Origin: Flammeovirgaceae bacterium SG7u.111 | GTDB taxonomy: Bacteria > Bacteroidota > Bacteroidia > Cytophagales > Flammeovirgaceae | Length of the DNA stretch: 64,000 nt | Reading direction: 5' to 3' | Assembly (NCBI GenBank): GCA_034044135.1 | Contig: CP139021.1 | Coordinates: 2,123,635 to 2,187,634 of the forward strand | Shown: positions 1 through 9,265 of the stretch, piece after piece | Position numbering within the stretch: position 1 is the stretch's first letter | How the letters are laid out: each line of letters begins with the position of its first letter | The notes under the pieces: model-generated | What the model saw: the letters and a program-made list of their open reading frames with translations, nothing else | What the model was told of the DNA's origin: nothing | The model's database searches: none | Translations under genes and position numbers: made by a program

Positions 1-344
1 TCTTCCTTAAATACTTCCTCATCAATTTTGACTATCCGTTGATGAAAAGGTCGTACTCTAGTCAGTTTTTCTACCTCAGGGAAAATATCTCGGATGGTGG
101 TGCCTACGCCCGGAGGTGTTTGAGGGAACTCTTCATCGAAGTCGTTCCACTTGAGTTGGGTGCGCAAGCGAAAAATTTGTGATTTTTCCTTATGAAAATT
201 ATCAACTGATTTTTCGTGCTTCACGAATAGGGCAATATAGAGAAAAGCGGATATGCCTAGCGCCAAGCCAAAGAGGTTGATCGCCGTAAAAGACTTATCC
301 CTCGACATGTTTCTGTAGATGATTTTGAGGAAGTTGAGCAGCAT
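1..344 (-). CDS. ABC transporter permease, FtsX/MacB type (N-terminal part, runs off window)
   Basis: This is the first 114 codons of a minus-strand gene that continues beyond base 1. The ATG at 344-342 opens MLLNFLKIIYRNMSRDK, followed by a hydrophobic helix (about residues 20-43, TAINLFGLALGISAFLYIALF). A soluble stretch follows with EKSVDNFHKEKSQIFRLR, which resembles the 'yDrFh...iyRv' signature after TM1 of Bacteroidota permeases with a MacB-like periplasmic domain. Such proteins move lipoproteins or peptides or act mechanically in the envelope, with an ATPase usually encoded nearby; none is visible here. The exact substrate cannot be told. The family call is fairly secure; the function is open. 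Confidence 0.8.
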   Translation of the reverse strand, partial: MLLNFLKIIYRNMSRDKSFTAINLFGLALGISAFLYIALFVKHEKSVDNFHKEKSQIFRLRTQLKWNDFDEEFPQTPPGVGTTIRDIFPEVEKLTRVRPFHQRIVKIDEEVFKE

Positions 345-659
345 AATTTCGATGGGTTTGGAAAGCTAAAATCCAAAGAAGATGCCAGTTGTGTAAGGAG
401 TTGATTAAGAGTGTGTTTGCTTGAGTAGAGAAGGGAGTTGCCAAATTTGAATTGTTCTCAGGGGCACACAAGTGTCCGATTGTGGGAAAGAGTATTGGTG
501 AGGGAAAAAGTCTTTTATTGGGAAAAATTGATGTAATGTTTAGAGGGAAATGAGAAAAATGAAAAATAAAAAAAACACCACAAGGTTGTTTTACTACGTA
601 ACGCCTTGTGGTGTTCAATTGGATTTATGTGGAGCGAGCTACCCCTTTTTTGGGTTTTC
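345..659. other. Intergenic stretch, 315 bp
   Basis: No convincing ORF is present. The stretch should hold the promoter of the minus-strand ABC permease on its left, but no clear TTG/TAnnTTTG pair stands out. On its right it holds the terminator of the small gene at 660-893. ORFs reaching into it on either strand lack coding character. Confidence 0.5.
562..615 (-). terminator. Rho-independent terminator of the 660-893 gene
   Basis: AACACCACAAGG (575-586) pairs perfectly with CCTTGTGGTGTT (604-615) across a 17-nt loop. Read on the minus strand, the stem is followed by a T-rich run (the A-rich stretch 561-574 on plus). It sits about 45 bp after the stop of the minus-strand gene, so it terminates that gene. 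Confidence 0.8.
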
Positions 660-893
660 TTACTCAGAAATAAGCCCTAATATATTCGAGTCAAGTACTT
701 TGTCTGACAATAACCTTATATCTTCCACTTGCTCGGATACTAAATCGTAGCATACCTCGCATATTTCCCCTTTAAATTCGAAAAAGGCTATTCTATAGGT
801 CTCATTTTGGCTTGCAGACATGAGTTTTGCCTTAGGGAAAAGGAGGGATTTTCTTGTTTCTAATGGAAGTTGGTTAAAGTTGATAGCTCTCAT
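660..893 (-). CDS. Small protein of unknown function (77 aa)
   Basis: A 77-codon ORF starting ATG at 893 (MRAINFNQLP) that I do not recognise. It has a mixed, soluble-looking composition with FFEFKGEICEVCYDLVSEQVEDI in the middle, including two cysteines three residues apart, and no signal peptide or membrane segment. A strong minus-strand terminator right after its stop argues that it is a real transcribed gene. No promoter of the TTG/TAnnTTTG type is clear upstream. Neighbours are unrelated in function, so context gives no hint. Confidence 0.55.
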   Translation of the reverse strand: MRAINFNQLPLETRKSLLFPKAKLMSASQNETYRIAFFEFKGEICEVCYDLVSEQVEDIRLLSDKVLDSNILGLISE

Positions 894-1009
894 AGTATTA
901 AGATTTCTTCGTTTTGACTAAGGTCTTAATACTTATTGAGATTTTTTTCTCGAATTCTCGGATAAGTCACGCATGTAAACTTTAAGCGGGAATAGGTGAA
1001 AAAAACTGG

Positions 1010-1726
1010 CTACCCTTTCTCAAGTTTTACCAAGAAATGGTCTTGATCATTTTCGAATACAAAATCCGCTTTCCAGCCTGCATCGGTAGCTAGTTTAAGG
1101 AGCATCACTTTATCGAGATACAACCAGTCGAACCATTCGCCTTCTATGCTTTCCGTTGGGGTTGTGTAGTAATACTGATAGGAAACTTCTCCGAAATAAC
1201 GGTCTTTAGGTTTGGGCAATCCATCTTCGTACAAGTAGGAAATATCGCTACTGTCAAATATGACTTGTCCATCAGGCAAAAGTAGTTCGTCGAACTTGCT
1301 CAATAGCTTAATGAAGCCATCGGTATCGCCTGCCAATCCTACTCCGTTCATCAAAAGTAAAATGCTATCAAATTTCCCCTTTGAATAACTAAAAATATCA
1401 CCTTGTTCCACATGCTCTATGTTACGTTCATGCATTAACTTTACACAGTTAGGTGATATTTCCAAGGGAATGGTTTCTTTACCCCATTCTTGCAAAAGCA
1501 GCGAGTGGTCACCAGTACCTGCCCCTACGTCAAGCACCTTGCCTTTACAAAGTTGCAATGCATGAACTTCTATTTCTGGAAAGTCGTCAAAATCTCTAAA
1601 AAAAACTTCTGGAGGCATTTCCTCCACTTCATCGTAAGAAGTTTTTATCATCAGCTCACCGCCTGTTTTCCCTTTATAATAATCGTAAAGTGCCTTGCCG
1701 TGCACGTCAGGGTGCTTTTCTGCCAT
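1010..1726 (-). CDS. Class I SAM-dependent methyltransferase
   Basis: A 238-aa protein with the Rossmann-type SAM-binding signature KVLDVGAGTGDHSLLL (about residues 63-78). The acidic end of strand beta-2 (IPLEIS) and motif GDIFSY-KFDSILLLMNGVG (about 109-130) follow, as expected for motifs I to IV of class I methyltransferases. The N-terminal 60 residues are a helical cap (GKALYDYYKGKTGGELMIKTSYDEVEEMPPEVFFR), and the C-terminus contains an aromatic segment (YQYYYTTPTESIEGEWFDWLY). Length is normal. The methyl acceptor cannot be deduced; Bacteroidota carry several such orphan enzymes. The gene is monocistronic as far as can be seen. Confidence 0.85.
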   Translation of the reverse strand: MAEKHPDVHGKALYDYYKGKTGGELMIKTSYDEVEEMPPEVFFRDFDDFPEIEVHALQLCKGKVLDVGAGTGDHSLLLQEWGKETIPLEISPNCVKLMHERNIEHVEQGDIFSYSKGKFDSILLLMNGVGLAGDTDGFIKLLSKFDELLLPDGQVIFDSSDISYLYEDGLPKPKDRYFGEVSYQYYYTTPTESIEGEWFDWLYLDKVMLLKLATDAGWKADFVFENDQDHFLVKLEKG

Positions 1727-1849
1727 TTCTACTTTTTTGATGTAAAGATAGGGTGAATTCTTTTTTAAAACACAAATTGTCGTTTGTCCGAACTTTATGG
1801 TTATTGGGAGGGATGAAATTACCAGTTGGCGAAATATTTCTTATAGAAA

Positions 1850-1879
1850 TTGCGCATCTCATTTTAGCTATTAACTTTG
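1850..1879 (+). promoter_or_regulatory. Bacteroidota-type promoter candidate
   Basis: TTG at 1850-1852, a 19-bp spacer, then TAACTTTG at 1872-1879, an exact fit to the TTG-N19-TAnnTTTG consensus of the Bacteroidota primary sigma factor. Transcription would begin near 1885 and run toward the terminator at 2181-2209. No protein-coding gene lies between the two, so the product would be a small RNA or a very short peptide. Confidence 0.45.
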
Positions 1880-2180
1880 CCTTCGAATACCTACTCCTTA
1901 CCGACCTTACTTGCTGCGGTGTACTCGCTTTAGCAACAGATTATTTACATCCAAGACACAAAGATTCCATAATAAGTCAGAGGGATCAAACTACCTTTTT
2001 ATAAAAAAATACCTATCCTCAATTGAGAGAATAGTGAAATTTTTATAACATGTTAGGTTTTGAGACTGATGGCGCTTAAATGTTTATTTCTTCTTTTTCA
2101 GGTTAAGAAGGATAAGCGGTTACACAACAACTATCCTTTCAAACAAAGGACAACGACAAACAACAACCACAATTAACTTT

Positions 2181-2209
2181 GCCCGCCTATTAATTAGGCG
2201 GGCTTTTTT
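2181..2209 (+). terminator. Rho-independent terminator, plus strand
   Basis: GCCCGCCTA (2181-2189), loop TTAAT, TAGGCGGGC (2195-2203), then TTTTTT. This is a perfect 9-bp GC-rich stem with a T-run on the plus strand. No annotated gene ends just upstream. Confidence 0.8.
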
Positions 2210-2305
2210 GTTTCTGTGTGAACCGTCAGTTTTATTCTTCCATTCCTTCAACTTCTTTCTTGAATTTATACATTTGAAACAAATAGTGTATTGACTCAGC
2301 AATAG

Positions 2306-4672
2306 ATGGGATTGAAATTGAATAAAAAGGTAGGGGTTTTAATTTTTATGGCGGCTTTCGTTGGCTGGTTTTTTTGCTTGCCTAGCCAGCTATTTGACGA
2401 TCCGTATGCCACTATTTTGCTCGATAAAGATGATAACTTATTGGGCGCTATGATAGCCGAGGATGGACAATGGCGTTTTCCCGCTTCAGATTCTACCCCG
2501 CACAAGTTCTCGGAAGCCATCCGCTATTTTGAAGACCAATATTTTTACCAACATCCCGGTTTTAATCCTGTTTCTTTTTTCAAGGCCATGGTGCAAAACG
2601 TGAAAAAAGGGCATGTAGTAAGAGGGGGAAGTACCATCACTATGCAAGTCATTCGCCTTTCCCGCAAAGGGCAGCCGAGGACATTTTTTGAAAAGTTCAT
2701 TGAATTGGGGATGGCAACGAGATTGGAATTGAAGTATTCCAAAAAAGAGATTTTGGGATTGTATGCCAGCCACGCTCCTTTTGGAGGAAATATCGTAGGT
2801 TTGGAGGCTGCCGCATGGAGGTATTACGGCAGAAAACCTTCCGAGCTTTCATGGGCCGAAGCAGCTCTTCTGGCAGTTTTGCCCAACCGACCGGGCTTGA
2901 TTTTCCCGGGAAGGAATCAAGAAACGCTACATAAAAAAAGGGATAGGCTCTTGAAAAAGCTTTTCGAGGAAAAAGTATTGGACTCGTTGGGTTATCAGCT
3001 TGCCCTGTCAGAGCCTTTGCCCGGGACGCCTTTTCCTTTGCCCCAACTTGCCCCGCACTTGCTCACTCGCTGTATCAATTCAGGCTTGAAAGGGCAAAAA
3101 ATCCACACGACTATAGGTGTGGAGAAGCAAAGAGAAGTGAATGAGATAGTGAAAAGGTATTATGGTTTTTTGAAAAACAATGGCGTTCACAACATGGCAA
3201 TTCTTGTAATGGATGTGGACAAGGGAAATACCTTGGCGTATGTGGGGAATACCCAGATTGAGGGCAATGATGGACATGGCGATGATGTGGATGTAATTAC
3301 TGCTCCTCGGAGTAGCGGAAGTATCCTAAAGCCTTTGCTTTATGGTCTGATGCTGAAAGAAGGGGAGATTCTACCTAATACGCTTGTGCCTGATGTACCT
3401 ACTTTTATCGCTGGTTTTGCCCCGCAAAATTTCAGTAAAACGTACGATGGCGCAATCTCTGCTAAAGTAGCCTTGGCTCGCTCGCTCAATATTCCCCATG
3501 TACACATGCTCAGGGATTACAGCATAGAAAAACTGCATTTTAACCTCCAGAAAATGGGGATGACCACACTCCATCATCATGCCGAGCATTACGGTCTTTC
3601 GCTCATTTTAGGCGGAGCAGAAACCACGCTTTGGGATATTTCGGGGATTTATTCGAGCATGGCTCGTATCCTTAAAAATTTTCATGAAAACAGTCCTTAT
3701 CATTATAGACCAAATGAATGGCGAAAGCCACGCTTCTTGAAAAAAGAAAAAGTAGAAAAGCCTTCGGAAACCGTACCTGATGCCCTGCTCGATGCATCTT
3801 CTATTTGGTATGCTTTTGAAGCGATGCAAGATGTGTATCGGCCTGGGCGGGAAGAGTCTTGGGAACTGTATGAAACCTCCCGAAGGGTGGCATGGAAAAC
3901 AGGGACGAGTTTTGGCCACCGCGATGCGTGGGCAATTGGGGTCACGCCTGATTATTTAGTAGGGGTTTGGGTGGGGAATGCCGATGGCGAAGGTCGACCA
4001 GGCTTAACGGGAGTTACCGCCGCTGCCCCCGTGCTTTTCGATGTGTTTGGAACGTTGCCACCTACCGAGTGGTTTGAGCCGCCGTACGATGAAATGACTA
4101 CCACCAGCATTTGCCGGCAAAGTGGGCACAAAGCCTCTGAAATTTGCCCTGTAGTAGATGAGATGGATATTCCTTTTGCAGGTTTGAGCACGGAAGTCTG
4201 TCCGTACCACCAGTTAGTTCACCTTGATGCAAGTGGGCAGTTTCGGGTCAATAGCGATTGTGAAGAAGTGGCGAATATGAAGCACGAACCGTTCTTTTTA
4301 CTTCCGCCCATGCAGGCTTGGTATTACCGTACCAAGCACGCTACTTATCGACGATTACCTCCCATTCGCAGCGATTGCCTGAACAGTAGCGCAACTGTGG
4401 CAAAGCAAGTGATGCATGTGGTGTACCCGATTGAAGGAGGGAAAATTGTGATTCCAAGGTTGCTGGATGGGGAGAAAGGAGAGGCGGTGTTCCAAGTAGC
4501 ACACATCAAGCCCGATTCACAAGTCTATTGGCATTTGGATGGGCAGTACATTGGGCAGACGCAAGGTAACCATGAGCTAAATGTGCAGCCTTCGGTGGGC
4601 AGGCATCATCTGGTTGTGGTGGACGAAAATGGGGAAAGTGTGGGACGAGATTTTGAGGTGCAAGGGGAGTAA
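2306..4672 (+). CDS. pbpC: Penicillin-binding protein 1C (peptidoglycan glycosyltransferase/transpeptidase)
   Basis: A bifunctional class A PBP of 788 aa, anchored by one N-terminal membrane helix (about residues 9-26). The GT51 glycosyltransferase domain is shown by EDQYFYQHPGF, RGGSTITMQVIRLS and the LGLYASHAPFGGNIVGLEAAAWRYYG block. The transpeptidase domain has the active-site SxxK (S339-ILK342 within RSSGSILKP), SLN, and KTGTS at 531-535. The C-terminal 90 residues look like the beta-rich BiPBP_C domain typical of PBP1C (MHVVYPIEGGKIVIPR...VGRHHLVVVDENGE). The partner alpha-2-macroglobulin gene often found beside pbpC is not seen here. It acts in the periplasm in cell-wall synthesis. TACATTTG at 2269-2276 could be the -7 element. 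Confidence 0.95.
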   Translation: MGLKLNKKVGVLIFMAAFVGWFFCLPSQLFDDPYATILLDKDDNLLGAMIAEDGQWRFPASDSTPHKFSEAIRYFEDQYFYQHPGFNPVSFFKAMVQNVKKGHVVRGGSTITMQVIRLSRKGQPRTFFEKFIELGMATRLELKYSKKEILGLYASHAPFGGNIVGLEAAAWRYYGRKPSELSWAEAALLAVLPNRPGLIFPGRNQETLHKKRDRLLKKLFEEKVLDSLGYQLALSEPLPGTPFPLPQLAPHLLTRCINSGLKGQKIHTTIGVEKQREVNEIVKRYYGFLKNNGVHNMAILVMDVDKGNTLAYVGNTQIEGNDGHGDDVDVITAPRSSGSILKPLLYGLMLKEGEILPNTLVPDVPTFIAGFAPQNFSKTYDGAISAKVALARSLNIPHVHMLRDYSIEKLHFNLQKMGMTTLHHHAEHYGLSLILGGAETTLWDISGIYSSMARILKNFHENSPYHYRPNEWRKPRFLKKEKVEKPSETVPDALLDASSIWYAFEAMQDVYRPGREESWELYETSRRVAWKTGTSFGHRDAWAIGVTPDYLVGVWVGNADGEGRPGLTGVTAAAPVLFDVFGTLPPTEWFEPPYDEMTTTSICRQSGHKASEICPVVDEMDIPFAGLSTEVCPYHQLVHLDASGQFRVNSDCEEVANMKHEPFFLLPPMQAWYYRTKHATYRRLPPIRSDCLNSSATVAKQVMHVVYPIEGGKIVIPRLLDGEKGEAVFQVAHIKPDSQVYWHLDGQYIGQTQGNHELNVQPSVGRHHLVVVDENGESVGRDFEVQGE

Positions 4673-4680
4673 TTTGGTTA

Positions 4681-4719
4681 AAAAAAGAGCCCCCCACTTT
4701 TTTTGAAGAAATGGGGGCT
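4681..4719 (-). terminator. Terminator of miaB
   Basis: AGCCCCCCA (4688-4696) pairs with TGGGGGCT (4712-4719). Read on the minus strand the stem is followed by a T-run (plus A-run 4680-4686). It lies between the convergent pbpC and miaB genes and has a T-run only in the miaB direction. Confidence 0.8.
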
Positions 4720-4745
4720 GAAGATCTGACAAATAATATTGCTTC

Positions 4746-6218
4746 TTAAACCGTTTCTCCAATGAGTGTAGCTGGCGTACAGTCGGTGATTTTTACGTTC
4801 ACGTATTCACCTGGTTTGTAGTTTTTCCTTGGGAATACCACCACTTTGTTTGCCGAGTTCCTTCCCCTCAATTGATCTTTGGAACGCTTCGAGTGCCCCT
4901 CGATGAGTACTCGCTGCACTTTGCCAATGTCCATTTTGTTGCGAATGTGACCGGTTTCCTGCTGCTTATCTATAATTTCTTGCAAACGTCGTTTTTTGAC
5001 TGCCAAAGGAATATCGTCCTCAAACTTTTTAGCTGCCAGCGTGCCAGGTCGTTCAGAGTAATAGTACATATAACTAAAATCGAACTTTACATAGTCCATT
5101 AGGCTGAGCGAATCTTGGTGCTCTTCTTCTGTTTCTGTGCAAAAGCCAGTAATCCAGTCAGAAGAAATTCCGCAATCCTCACCAAGGATTCGGCGAATGG
5201 CATCCACTCGCTCTAAGTACCATTCACGCGAGTAAGTTCGGTTCATGATCTCTAACACGCGACTGTTTCCGCTCTGTGCAGGCAGGTGGATAGAGTTACA
5301 AATATTGTCATATTTATTCATGGTGTGCAGTACCTCATCAGTGATGTCTTTAGGGTGTGAAGTAGAGAAGCGAACCCTCAATTCGGGACCGACCTTGGCA
5401 ACCATTTCGAGGAGGTTGGCAAAATTCACCGTTTCTATTTCCTCCCCTTTCTTAAGCATTTTCTCAATTTGTCCTTTGCTTTTTAGATCGTCGTGAGAAG
5501 ACCAAAGATACGAATCCACGTTTTGCCCGAGCAAGGTTACTTCTTTGTAGCCTTTCTTGTACAAGTCTTGTGCTTCAGCTAAAATAGAATGTGGATCGCG
5601 GCTACGCTCACGGCCACGGGTGAACGGAACTACGCAGAAAGAACACATATTATCGCAGCCCCTCATAATGGAGATGAAAGCGGTAATACCGTTGGAATTG
5701 AGCCTGACGGGAGTTATTTCTGCATACGTCTCTTCCTTTGAAAGGAATACGTTCACGCCTTTTTGCCCATCATCCACTTCCGAAACGAGTTTGGGAAGGT
5801 CGCGGTAAGCATCGGGCCCAGCAACGATATCTACTATTTTTTCTTCTTCTAGCAATTGCGTTTTCAAGCGCTCGGCCATGCAGCCCAATACACCAATGGT
5901 GAGGTCGGGGTTGCGTTTTTTCATTTTGTTGAAATCGGTCAGCCTTTTCCTTACGGTTTGCTCCGCCTTCTCACGGATGGAGCAGGTGTTGAGGAAAATC
6001 AAGTCCGCTTCTTTGAAATTGGAGGTTGTCCCAAATCCATTTTCCGACATAATGGAAGCGACTATCTCGCTATCCGAGAAGTTCATTTGGCAGCCGTAAC
6101 TCTCAATATACAATTTCCGCTGCCCAGGTTTGTTATCGTCTTTCGACACATTTACCACCTCACAAGCCTCTTGGCTTTTGCCGTCTAGAATTCCAATATC
6201 TTTAATCAACTCACCCAT
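4746..6218 (-). CDS. miaB: tRNA-2-methylthio-N6-dimethylallyladenosine synthase
   Basis: A radical-SAM methylthiotransferase that adds the methylthio group to i6A37 of tRNAs reading U-starting codons. It is 490 aa long. The N-terminal UPF0004 domain supplies the three cysteines of the auxiliary cluster: C43 (SYGCQMN), C79 (NTCS) and C113 (VLGCMAE). The radical SAM triad is C188, C192, C195 in [20 protein letters not shown]. The C-terminal TRAM domain runs from about residue 415 ([14 protein letters not shown]...) to the end. A roughly 30-residue N-terminal extension precedes the core, common in Bacteroidota homologues. It is monocistronic, with its own terminator and a likely -7 box at 6255-6262. 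Confidence 0.96.
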   Translation of the reverse strand: MGELIKDIGILDGKSQEACEVVNVSKDDNKPGQRKLYIESYGCQMNFSDSEIVASIMSENGFGTTSNFKEADLIFLNTCSIREKAEQTVRKRLTDFNKMKKRNPDLTIGVLGCMAERLKTQLLEEEKIVDIVAGPDAYRDLPKLVSEVDDGQKGVNVFLSKEETYAEITPVRLNSNGITAFISIMRGCDNMCSFCVVPFTRGRERSRDPHSILAEAQDLYKKGYKEVTLLGQNVDSYLWSSHDDLKSKGQIEKMLKKGEEIETVNFANLLEMVAKVGPELRVRFSTSHPKDITDEVLHTMNKYDNICNSIHLPAQSGNSRVLEIMNRTYSREWYLERVDAIRRILGEDCGISSDWITGFCTETEEEHQDSLSLMDYVKFDFSYMYYYSERPGTLAAKKFEDDIPLAVKKRRLQEIIDKQQETGHIRNKMDIGKVQRVLIEGHSKRSKDQLRGRNSANKVVVFPRKNYKPGEYVNVKITDCTPATLIGETV

Positions 6219-6254
6219 GCTGGTGTTTTTTTAATCTTGATTTGTTTGAACTTG

Positions 6255-6262
6255 CAAAAATA
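6255..6262 (-). promoter_or_regulatory. -7 box candidate of miaB
   Basis: Minus-strand TATTTTTG (TAnnTTTG) lies 37 bp upstream of the miaB ATG. The -33 element is T-rich rather than a clean TTG, so the call is moderate. Confidence 0.35.
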
Positions 6263-6332
6263 GGGTTTTAGCTGAAGAAAAAAACAGCATTGGTGGGGTT
6301 TCTTGGCTGATTTTTTGGAAGTTGGAACGAGC

Positions 6333-6373
6333 ACAGCCGCGAATTAGGGGAAGAGGGCAACGGAGGGGCCGAA
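6333..6373. repeat. Degenerate intergenic repeat, copy 1
   Basis: The stretch containing GAAGAGGGCAACGG and GGCCGAAATGGCG resembles 37164-37204 (GAAGAGGGTAGGG...GACCGAAATGGCG), roughly two thirds identical over about 41 bp by eye. Both lie in gaps just past gene ends and are GC-rich relative to their surroundings, suggesting a decayed dispersed element. Confidence 0.35.
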
Positions 6374-6462
6374 ATGGCGGTGACCCGACGGCACGGGGTG
6401 GGCAGAAGCGTTGGCTTTTCTGTGTAGTGGGGAAGCAAGTTGGTTCAAGTAGATTTTGAATA

Positions 6463-6498
6463 AAAAAAATGCCCACTCTCGAAACATCAAGAGTGGGC
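6463..6498 (-). terminator. Terminator of araA
   Basis: GCCCACTCT (6471-6479) pairs with AGAGTGGGC (6490-6498) around a 10-nt loop. On the minus strand it is followed by TTTTTTTTATT (plus 6461-6470), 40 bp past the araA stop. Confidence 0.85.
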
Positions 6499-6539
6499 TA
6501 GGATTTAATTTGATTGGTATAATACCGCTTGGGTTTTTG

Positions 6540-8045
6540 CTAAATCCCCTTGCCTAAGCCATAGTACATCTGGTTCCAGTTAAGCTCGTTTTTGAAATTG
6601 TGAAGCCTTGTCTCACTGTCTATGGTCACATATTCCAAACCGGCCATTTCGGCGTAGTCTTCCAAATATTCGGCGGTGATGGCTTGGCTGAAAACGGTGT
6701 GGTGTGCTCCTCCAGCCAAAATCCAAGCCGAAGCTGCTACTTTCAAGTTCGGCTGGGGAATCCATAATGCACGTGCTACAGGAAGGTTTGGCAAGTCTTG
6801 CTCTGGCTCTACCACATCTACTGTGTTTACCAATACCCTGAACCTATTGCCCATATCAATGATGGACGCATTGATAGCTGCGCCTGCTGGGGCATCGAAT
6901 ACGAGCCTTACGGGGTCGGCTTTGCCGCCTATAGAAAGTGGATGGACTTCGCACTTTGGCTTGCTTGAGGCGATAGATTCGCAGATTTCGAGCATGTGTG
7001 CGCCAAGTACTTTCTGGCCGCCTGGGTGGAAGTGGTAGGTGTAGTCTTCCATGAACGAATCGCCACCGGGCAAACCGACCGCCATGACTTTCATTGCTCT
7101 AACCAAAGCCGCAGTTTTCCAGTCACCTTCGCCACCGAAGCCAAAGCCTTGCGCCATTAACCTTTGAACAGCGATACCTGGAAGCTGGTCCATTCCGTAA
7201 AGGTTTTCGAATGTATCGGTGAAACCTTTGAAGCCACCATCTATCAAAAATTTCTTGAGGCCTAGCTCTATTTTAGCTGCATTGTATAATGATCCTCTTT
7301 GAGAGCCGCCTTTTTTGAGGCTGTTGGCCATTATGTACGATTCCTCATATATGCCCATCAGTTCTTCTACCTCAGCATCTGGAATAGCGTCGATAACTTT
7401 AGTTACATCGCCTACGCCATAGCCGTTCACACAGTAGCCTAATTTGATTTGAGCCTCTACTTTGTCGCCTTCTGTTACAGCAACTTCACGCATGTTGTCG
7501 CCTATGCGGGCGAATTTTGCTCCTTGCTGATCAGCCCAAGCTGAAGCGACCCTTGTCCAAACAGCAATTCTTTCTATTGTTTCTGGGTCTTGCCAGTGCC
7601 CTACCACCACCTTGCGGTTGATACGCATTCTTGAACCGATGAAGCCAAATTCTCTGCCTCCATGAGCAGATTGGTTGAGGTTCATGAAGTCCATGTCAAT
7701 TGCGCCCCAAGGAATATCTCTGTTGAATTGGGTGTGAAGGTGCATGAAGGGCTTTTGCAAGACTTTCAACCCGTTGATCCACATTTTAGCAGGGGAGAAA
7801 GTATGCATCCAAGTGACCAAGCCGATGCAATTTGGGGCGTTGTTTGCTTCAAGGCAAAGTTTTGTGATCACGTCGGGGGTGGTGAGGACAGGCTTAAATA
7901 CCACTTTGACAGGGATTGTGCTTTGGTCGTTGAGGTAAGTTGCTATTTCTTTCGAATGTGTGTCAACTTGCTTTAAGGTTTCTTCGCCATAGAGGTGCTG
8001 GCTGCCAGTTACAAACCAAACCTCGTAGTTACTTAAATTGATCAT
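6540..8045 (-). CDS. araA: L-arabinose isomerase
   Basis: Interconverts L-arabinose and L-ribulose, the first step of cytoplasmic arabinose use. The 501-aa protein has the usual length and co-linear catalytic residues: E306 ([10 protein letters not shown]), E333 ([10 protein letters not shown]), H350 (GAHMLE) and H448/H449 (GGAHHTVFS), matching the Mn-binding glutamates and histidines of the E. coli enzyme. The start [22 protein letters not shown] is typical. Ribulokinase and epimerase genes, normally adjacent, are absent, so araA stands alone here with its own terminator. No AraR-type regulator is nearby. Confidence 0.96.
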   Translation of the reverse strand: MINLSNYEVWFVTGSQHLYGEETLKQVDTHSKEIATYLNDQSTIPVKVVFKPVLTTPDVITKLCLEANNAPNCIGLVTWMHTFSPAKMWINGLKVLQKPFMHLHTQFNRDIPWGAIDMDFMNLNQSAHGGREFGFIGSRMRINRKVVVGHWQDPETIERIAVWTRVASAWADQQGAKFARIGDNMREVAVTEGDKVEAQIKLGYCVNGYGVGDVTKVIDAIPDAEVEELMGIYEESYIMANSLKKGGSQRGSLYNAAKIELGLKKFLIDGGFKGFTDTFENLYGMDQLPGIAVQRLMAQGFGFGGEGDWKTAALVRAMKVMAVGLPGGDSFMEDYTYHFHPGGQKVLGAHMLEICESIASSKPKCEVHPLSIGGKADPVRLVFDAPAGAAINASIIDMGNRFRVLVNTVDVVEPEQDLPNLPVARALWIPQPNLKVAASAWILAGGAHHTVFSQAITAEYLEDYAEMAGLEYVTIDSETRLHNFKNELNWNQMYYGLGKGI

Positions 8046-8362
8046 TTCCTATTTTTTATGTGTATAGATATGTAAAAAAAAATCACTTTTGAAAGCTCTA
8101 CTATTGAGACCTTATATAAGGTAAAAAGGATTCAATTTTAAAATTTAAATGTAAATATTACATTTATAATAATACTTTCCAAATCTTACCAAAAAAATAT
8201 CTCTTGTGAAGGCCGAAAGGGTAAAGTATAAATATATGGGTAAGGTGGCTGAATGGGTTATTGCAAGAATACCTAATTATTAAGAATTGTTAACTGATAG
8301 TATTTTGCTTGTATGTGCAATAATGCGTAATTCGATTTATAATTAATAAAATATTTTTTCAG
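8046..8362. other. AT-rich divergent promoter region
   Basis: A 317-bp gap between divergently transcribed araA (minus) and the lipoprotein gene (plus). It is strongly AT-rich and must contain both promoters, but I see no exact TTG/TAnnTTTG pair for either. Confidence 0.4.
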
Positions 8363-9265
8363 ATGAAACTGCATTATTATCTATGGTCAACATTGTTGGC
8401 TATGCTTCTATTTGCTTGTTCACCCCAAGAATATGAACCTGCTGAGGATCTCGTTGAGTTTACATTTACTGTCGATCCAACATTTTTAGATTTTGAATCA
8501 ACGCCATTGCCCAATGGAAGGACGGCTGGGGCTCCTGATTTTACAGAAGAATTTCAGCTCAATTGGTATGTTGATTATTTTCGGACAGGTGTTGTGACCT
8601 TAGGCGGAGAAAAAGGCAATACGTTTAAATTATATATTCCGTCTGGCTCTCAGACTATCATTTTTACTTATCCTGGTTCTCCTCCTCCAACTCAAGGAGG
8701 TGGTATCATGTTTAAAGTCCAAGCGTTTCATGCTCAACCTATTTTCTTTTCCATATTGAAACTTGATGCTCCAGATAATGGAGGTGCTGCCGAAGTTGAA
8801 CTCAGGAGGTTTGGTCATGAAATAGAAATAGAGCTGCCATTAATTGGGAAGTATTATAATGTAAGCAATGTGAAGTTCGGCTTGTCAATAGTCGAAGGAG
8901 AAGCAAGTATGGTTGGTTATACTCCAAATGGAGCATTTAAGCTTCATGATATTTATCCTCCCTATGATGGAGTGTCTGCGGATTATACTGAAGTTACAAA
9001 AGACGAGGTATCGGATGAAGTACGGTTTTATTTATCTCCAATGTTTAATGATGTTTCTGGAGAAGTAAACTTTGAGTTATCTATTCTGAATTTAGAAGAT
9101 TCTCTTCTCAATAGTTTCCCCTTTACTCTACCATTGGATAAGCCTGATTATATGCCAACACTTTGGTCAACAGTTTTAGATCATGACAAATCCCTAGGAA
9201 GTACTATTGAAATATCGTTCAAAGATAGCCTCCAAAACAAAGGGTTTGAATTGGAGTATGAGTAA
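8363..9265 (+). CDS. Lipoprotein of unknown function (300 aa)
   Basis: Starts MKLHYYLWSTLLAMLLFACS, a type II signal peptide with lipobox LFAC and lipidated C19, followed by a short acidic linker (PQEYEPAEDLVEFTF). The remainder is beta-rich with alternating hydrophobic residues (FKLYIPSGSQTIIFTY, RFGHEIEIELPLIGKYYNVSNVKFGLSI), suggesting an immunoglobulin- or fimbrial-type sandwich. I do not recognise the family; Mfa2/FimB-like or DUF-type Bacteroidota lipoproteins are possible. It opens the AT-rich accessory stretch and has no operon partners. Anchored in the outer membrane or facing the periplasm. Confidence 0.7.
   Translation: MKLHYYLWSTLLAMLLFACSPQEYEPAEDLVEFTFTVDPTFLDFESTPLPNGRTAGAPDFTEEFQLNWYVDYFRTGVVTLGGEKGNTFKLYIPSGSQTIIFTYPGSPPPTQGGGIMFKVQAFHAQPIFFSILKLDAPDNGGAAEVELRRFGHEIEIELPLIGKYYNVSNVKFGLSIVEGEASMVGYTPNGAFKLHDIYPPYDGVSADYTEVTKDEVSDEVRFYLSPMFNDVSGEVNFELSILNLEDSLLNSFPFTLPLDKPDYMPTLWSTVLDHDKSLGSTIEISFKDSLQNKGFELEYE

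Larger units (their letters stand above)
1727..2305. other. 579-bp stretch with a promoter and a terminator but no clear gene
   Basis: No ORF with coding character is seen; an 83-codon plus-strand ORF at 1753-2004 looks accidental. The stretch does hold a good plus-strand promoter candidate (1850-1879) and a strong terminator (2181-2209), which together would define a transcript of about 320 nt. It also carries the probable promoter of pbpC (TACATTTG at 2269-2276). I could not match the stretch to tmRNA, RNase P or SRP RNA by eye. Confidence 0.45.

Noticed and set aside
1753-2004. 83-codon plus-strand ORF
   Set aside because: It overlaps the promoter candidate and has no protein-like pattern; its C-rich and hydrophobic stretch looks accidental.
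2174-2181. Second TAACTTTG, a possible promoter just before the terminator
   Set aside because: No TTG at the -33 distance, and the terminator stem begins at its last base.
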